DNA of 7,752 bases from Kiritimatiellia bacterium. Lineage in GTDB: Bacteria; Verrucomicrobiota; Kiritimatiellia; RFP12; UBA1067. Shown here piece after piece: positions 5,843 through 7,752 of the stretch. How positions within the stretch are numbered: the first letter of the stretch is position 1; each line of letters starts with the position of its first letter. The position numbers were made by a program, and so were the translations under genes. Below the pieces are notes generated by a model. The model was not told where the DNA came from, did no database searches, and saw only the letters and a program-made list of their open reading frames with translations. Where the stretch lies: the NCBI GenBank assembly GCA_024405335.1, contig JAKSOX010000089.1, positions 1-7,752 of the forward strand, read 5' to 3'.

Positions 5843-7063
5843 ATGAACCTTTGGCGGGACAAAAATTTTCCGATCGTAATTTCGGTCGCGAAAACGTTGG
5901 CGACTTGGACGGAAAAGGAAGTGGTCGCGTTGGGATATTCCATCGTCGACCGGTCCGAGAACGTGGTGGTGGTGCGCGGTTCGCTGCGCGACGTGTTCAA
6001 GTTGAACCTCCGGTTGCGCACGGCGCAACGCGTGCTCGTGCCATTGCTGCGCGGCCGTTGCCGCCACGTGCGCGAACTCTACGACAAAGTCGGCTCCATC
6101 GACTGGGAAAACCTCGTCGACGCCGACGGGTATTTTTCCGTGGCGTCCGTGGTCCACAACGCAAGCGTCCGCGACACGCGCCTTCCCGCGCTCGTCACCA
6201 AAGACGCGGTGGTGGACAAAATCCGCATGAAGACGGGGCGGCGGCCCGATTCCGGTCCGGACTACGACAAAGGCGCCAGCGTGTTCGTGCATTGGAACGG
6301 GGACACCGTGATCGTGTATCTCGACACGTCGGGGGCGCCGCTTTCCAAACGCGGCTACCGCAAGATACCGGGTTCCGCGCCCATGCAGGAAACGCTGGCG
6401 GCCGCCTGCATCGACGCCATGGGATGGGACGGAACGAGTCCTTTCGTGGCGCCCATGTGCGGTTCCGGGACGCCCGCCATCGAAGCCGCGCTCAAGGCCA
6501 TGAACCGCGCGCCCGGTTCGCTGCGTTCGCATTTCGGCTTCATGGGCATCAGGGGATACGGCCAGATGATTCCCGGCGAAACGGCTCCGCGCGTCGCGCC
6601 CAGGCAGCGTTTCGGCGCCACTCCGGAACAGATTTGGAAGGACATGGTCCAAGAGGCCGCGGAAGGCGAAAGGCACGACATTCCCGCCATCATCGCCACG
6701 GATCTTTCCCCGGAAGCCGTCCTCAACGCCGAAACGAACGCCCACGCCGCCGGCGTGTTCAACAAAATCTCCTTTGGCGCCTGCGATTTCGCGGACACCA
6801 AACTGCCGCCCGTGGACGTGGCGGCGAATCGTCCCGCCATATTCGTGAACCCCGAATACGGCATCCGTTTGGGCACGGAAGAAGAGCTCAAACCGCTCTA
6901 CGACCGCGTGGGCCAGTTCTTTGCGGACGAGTGCAAAGGGTGGACTTGTGCGTTGATCACCGGAAACCCCGTGTTGGCACAAGTCGTCAATTTAAAATAT
7001 AAACACCGCATACCTTTTTATAACGGGCCTATTGACTGCCGTTTGTTTATTTATGAGTTATAA
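5843..7063 (+). CDS. THUMP-domain RNA methyltransferase (RlmL-like)
   Basis: A 406-residue protein likely to add a methyl group from S-adenosylmethionine to a guanine N2 of 23S rRNA, as RlmL does in E. coli; the exact target is inferred. The N-terminal part (about 45-155) fits a ferredoxin-like/THUMP RNA-binding module. The family-typical stretches TKDAVVDKIR and LDTSGAPLSKRGYR follow. The Rossmann-type catalytic part has motif I PMCGSGTPAIEA (Cys206-Gly209), an acidic cofactor site ATDLSPEAV (Asp287) and motif IV NPEYG at 336-340. The family usually has NPPYG, so the second Pro is Glu here; the Asp that often precedes PMCGSG is Ala203. The gene lacks a clear Shine-Dalgarno sequence and starts 5 bases after dnaN, so translational coupling is likely. 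The YpsC-type branch of the same family is the main alternative name. Its last codons run into the repeat block before the XRE gene. Confidence 0.88.
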   Translation: MNLWRDKNFPIVISVAKTLATWTEKEVVALGYSIVDRSENVVVVRGSLRDVFKLNLRLRTAQRVLVPLLRGRCRHVRELYDKVGSIDWENLVDADGYFSVASVVHNASVRDTRLPALVTKDAVVDKIRMKTGRRPDSGPDYDKGASVFVHWNGDTVIVYLDTSGAPLSKRGYRKIPGSAPMQETLAAACIDAMGWDGTSPFVAPMCGSGTPAIEAALKAMNRAPGSLRSHFGFMGIRGYGQMIPGETAPRVAPRQRFGATPEQIWKDMVQEAAEGERHDIPAIIATDLSPEAVLNAETNAHAAGVFNKISFGACDFADTKLPPVDVAANRPAIFVNPEYGIRLGTEEELKPLYDRVGQFFADECKGWTCALITGNPVLAQVVNLKYKHRIPFYNGPIDCRLFIYEL

Positions 7064-7146
7064 ACAGGTTATTGATAAACTGTTTATAACTTGACTGTTT
7101 ATATATCTGTTGATAACTGTTTATAACTTGGGGCTTGTTATAAACG
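7056..7146. promoter_or_regulatory. AT-rich array of DnaA-box-like 9-mers (candidate oriC or operator)
   Basis: Copies of TGTTNATAA (reverse TTATNAACA) occur on the + strand at 7081-7089, 7108-7116 and 7118-7126, with weaker ones at 7070-7078 and 7096-7104. Inverted copies lie at 7058-7066 and 7138-7146 (last base changed). Most differ from the TTATNCACA consensus by the same single base. Start-to-start steps on the + strand are 11, 15, 12 and 10 bases. Two larger structures are visible: a perfect 12-bp inverted repeat (7056-7067 with 7080-7091), and a 21-22-base direct repeat (7072-7093 and 7110-7130, one base shorter). The block is AT-rich amid GC-rich genes. It may be the replication origin or the operator of the XRE gene. 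Confidence 0.5.
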
Positions 7147-7163
7147 CCCTGGAGGAGTATAGT
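7135..7163 (+). promoter_or_regulatory. Candidate promoter of the XRE gene
   Basis: TTGTTA at 7135-7140 and TATAGT at 7158-7163 are separated by 17 bases. The predicted start near 7170 coincides almost exactly with the ATG at 7172, so the mRNA would be leaderless. The -35 overlaps the last inverted copy of the repeat array (7138-7146), so whatever binds there could repress it. Confidence 0.45.
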
Positions 7164-7171
7164 AAGGGGCC

Positions 7172-7690
7172 ATGCAGAACCTATCGAAAGAAATGTGCGA
7201 ACAATTCAAGAACGCCCGGCGCGATCTTGGATTGACGCAGTCGCAGTTGGCCGAAAAGATCGGCTGCAAGCAGGCGGCGCTTTCGATGTTCGAGTCGGGC
7301 AGGCCGACTAAACTTTCCGAGGAGTTCGTCAAGAAGGCGGCGGAAGTCCTTGAAATCGACCTGACGGAACGGCCGGCGGCAACCGTGCCGACCGTGGCGG
7401 CGTTTGCTCCGGGCGTGCTGGGCTTCTGCCCCGATCCGGAATGTCCTTCGAATTTGCCGTATCTCGTGGGCGACCGGCTGGTGTACCGTCCGCGCCTGGC
7501 GGCGGGGAAGCATTGCGTCCATTGCGGCGAACTGCTGGAAAAGCGCTGCCCCGCGTGCGGGGCGCAGCTGAACGAAGGCGCGTGCTGCGCCGTTTGCGGC
7601 ACGGGCTACGTGACGCCGGCGTTGGACGAAAACGCCGATTTGCGCCGTTACGTCGCCGAACGCCAGGCGGCGATTCGCGCGCTCGTCTGA
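7172..7690 (+). CDS. XRE-family HTH regulator with two zinc ribbons
   Basis: A 172-residue cytoplasmic protein, probably a DNA-binding regulator. Residues about 8-62 form a Cro/CI-type helix-turn-helix (ARRDLGLTQSQLAEKIGCKQ, then LSMFESG). A linker follows at 63-83. The C-terminal half carries four cysteine pairs: C86-X4-C91 with C115-X2-C118, and C126-X2-C129 with C139-X2-C142, consistent with two zinc ribbons; Cys138 is an extra. Targets and ligand are unknown; the dyad-rich array upstream makes autoregulation plausible. ATG 7172 is the first usable start, because an in-frame TAA lies at 7163-7165. A strong GGAGG at 7151-7155 is 16 bases upstream, too far to serve it and within the candidate promoter spacer; AAGGGG at 7164-7169 is too close. 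Confidence 0.8.
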   Translation: MQNLSKEMCEQFKNARRDLGLTQSQLAEKIGCKQAALSMFESGRPTKLSEEFVKKAAEVLEIDLTERPAATVPTVAAFAPGVLGFCPDPECPSNLPYLVGDRLVYRPRLAAGKHCVHCGELLEKRCPACGAQLNEGACCAVCGTGYVTPALDENADLRRYVAERQAAIRALV

Positions 7691-7696
7691 AGAACC

Positions 7697-7701
7697 GGAG
7701 G
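7697..7701 (+). promoter_or_regulatory. Shine-Dalgarno site deciding the TTG start at 7710
   Basis: GGAGG ends 8 bases before TTG at 7710. This is the best-placed Shine-Dalgarno sequence in the window and is the main reason for calling a gene with a non-ATG start in the 62 bases after the XRE stop. Confidence 0.6.
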
Positions 7702-7709
7702 AAAAAGAG

Positions 7710-7752
7710 TTGATCAATCGGCGTGACTTCGTAAAAACGGGCGCGGCGGCGG
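7710..7752 (+). CDS. Start of a Tat-exported protein (partial)
   Basis: Only 14 codons are visible, starting at TTG: (M)INRRDFVKTGAAA. The N-terminal RRDFVK followed by a small-residue hydrophobic run matches a twin-arginine (Tat) signal peptide, which exports folded, often cofactor-containing proteins. The mature protein lies beyond the window and cannot be named. The gene starts 19 bases after the XRE stop, so the two are probably one transcript. Confidence 0.65.
   Translation, partial: MINRRDFVKTGAAA

Noticed and set aside
7130..7150. GGGC/GCCC hairpin as a terminator before the XRE gene
   Set aside because: The stem is only 4 bp with an 11-base loop and has no T-run.

Overview
The window is a GC-rich bacterial chromosome segment with every convincing gene on the + strand. 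It carries the replication-initiation core: dnaA (3042-4475) and dnaN (4740-5837). The gene 5 bases after dnaN is a THUMP-domain rRNA methyltransferase of the RlmL type (5843-7063), where many bacteria have recF. Upstream of dnaA lies a CPA2-type cation/proton antiporter fused to a PTS EIIA-like domain (601-2934). Downstream lie a small XRE-type regulator with two zinc ribbons (7172-7690) and the first codons of a Tat-exported protein (7710 to the window edge). High GC, antiporter-EIIA fusions and intergenic short-repeat arrays would fit a PVC-superphylum bacterium (Kiritimatiellota, Lentisphaerota or Verrucomicrobiota). That is a low-confidence guess from memory, not from any search.

Bases 1-600 hold no gene I can support but are rich in repeats. 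Bases 1-90 carry three 18-bp dyads at 22-23 bp spacing, with an incoming half dyad at the window edge. Bases 98-147 carry two overlapping GC-rich hairpins. Bases 221-349 carry two facing arrays of an 11-bp unit (GTGTCGGAAAA and its complement). Bases 467-501 hold two mutually exclusive small hairpins. The antiporter promoter sits so close to its ATG that the mRNA is probably almost leaderless.

The dnaA leader contains one perfect classical DnaA box (TTATGCACA on the - strand) next to a palindromic near-box, which suggests autoregulation. The 264-bp dnaA-dnaN spacer has a short repeat family followed by an AT-rich stretch with two candidate promoters.

The most interesting part is the AT-rich block between the methyltransferase and the XRE gene (about 7056-7146). 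It holds about seven copies of a DnaA-box-like 9-mer that differ from TTATNCACA at one shared position (TTATNAACA), mostly spaced 10-12 bp. The DnaA encoded here has an altered DNA-recognition loop: KRNHTTV, where the usual form is GGRDHTTV. One reading is that this is the origin, with boxes and initiator co-diverged. The main alternative is that it is an operator for the neighbouring XRE regulator.
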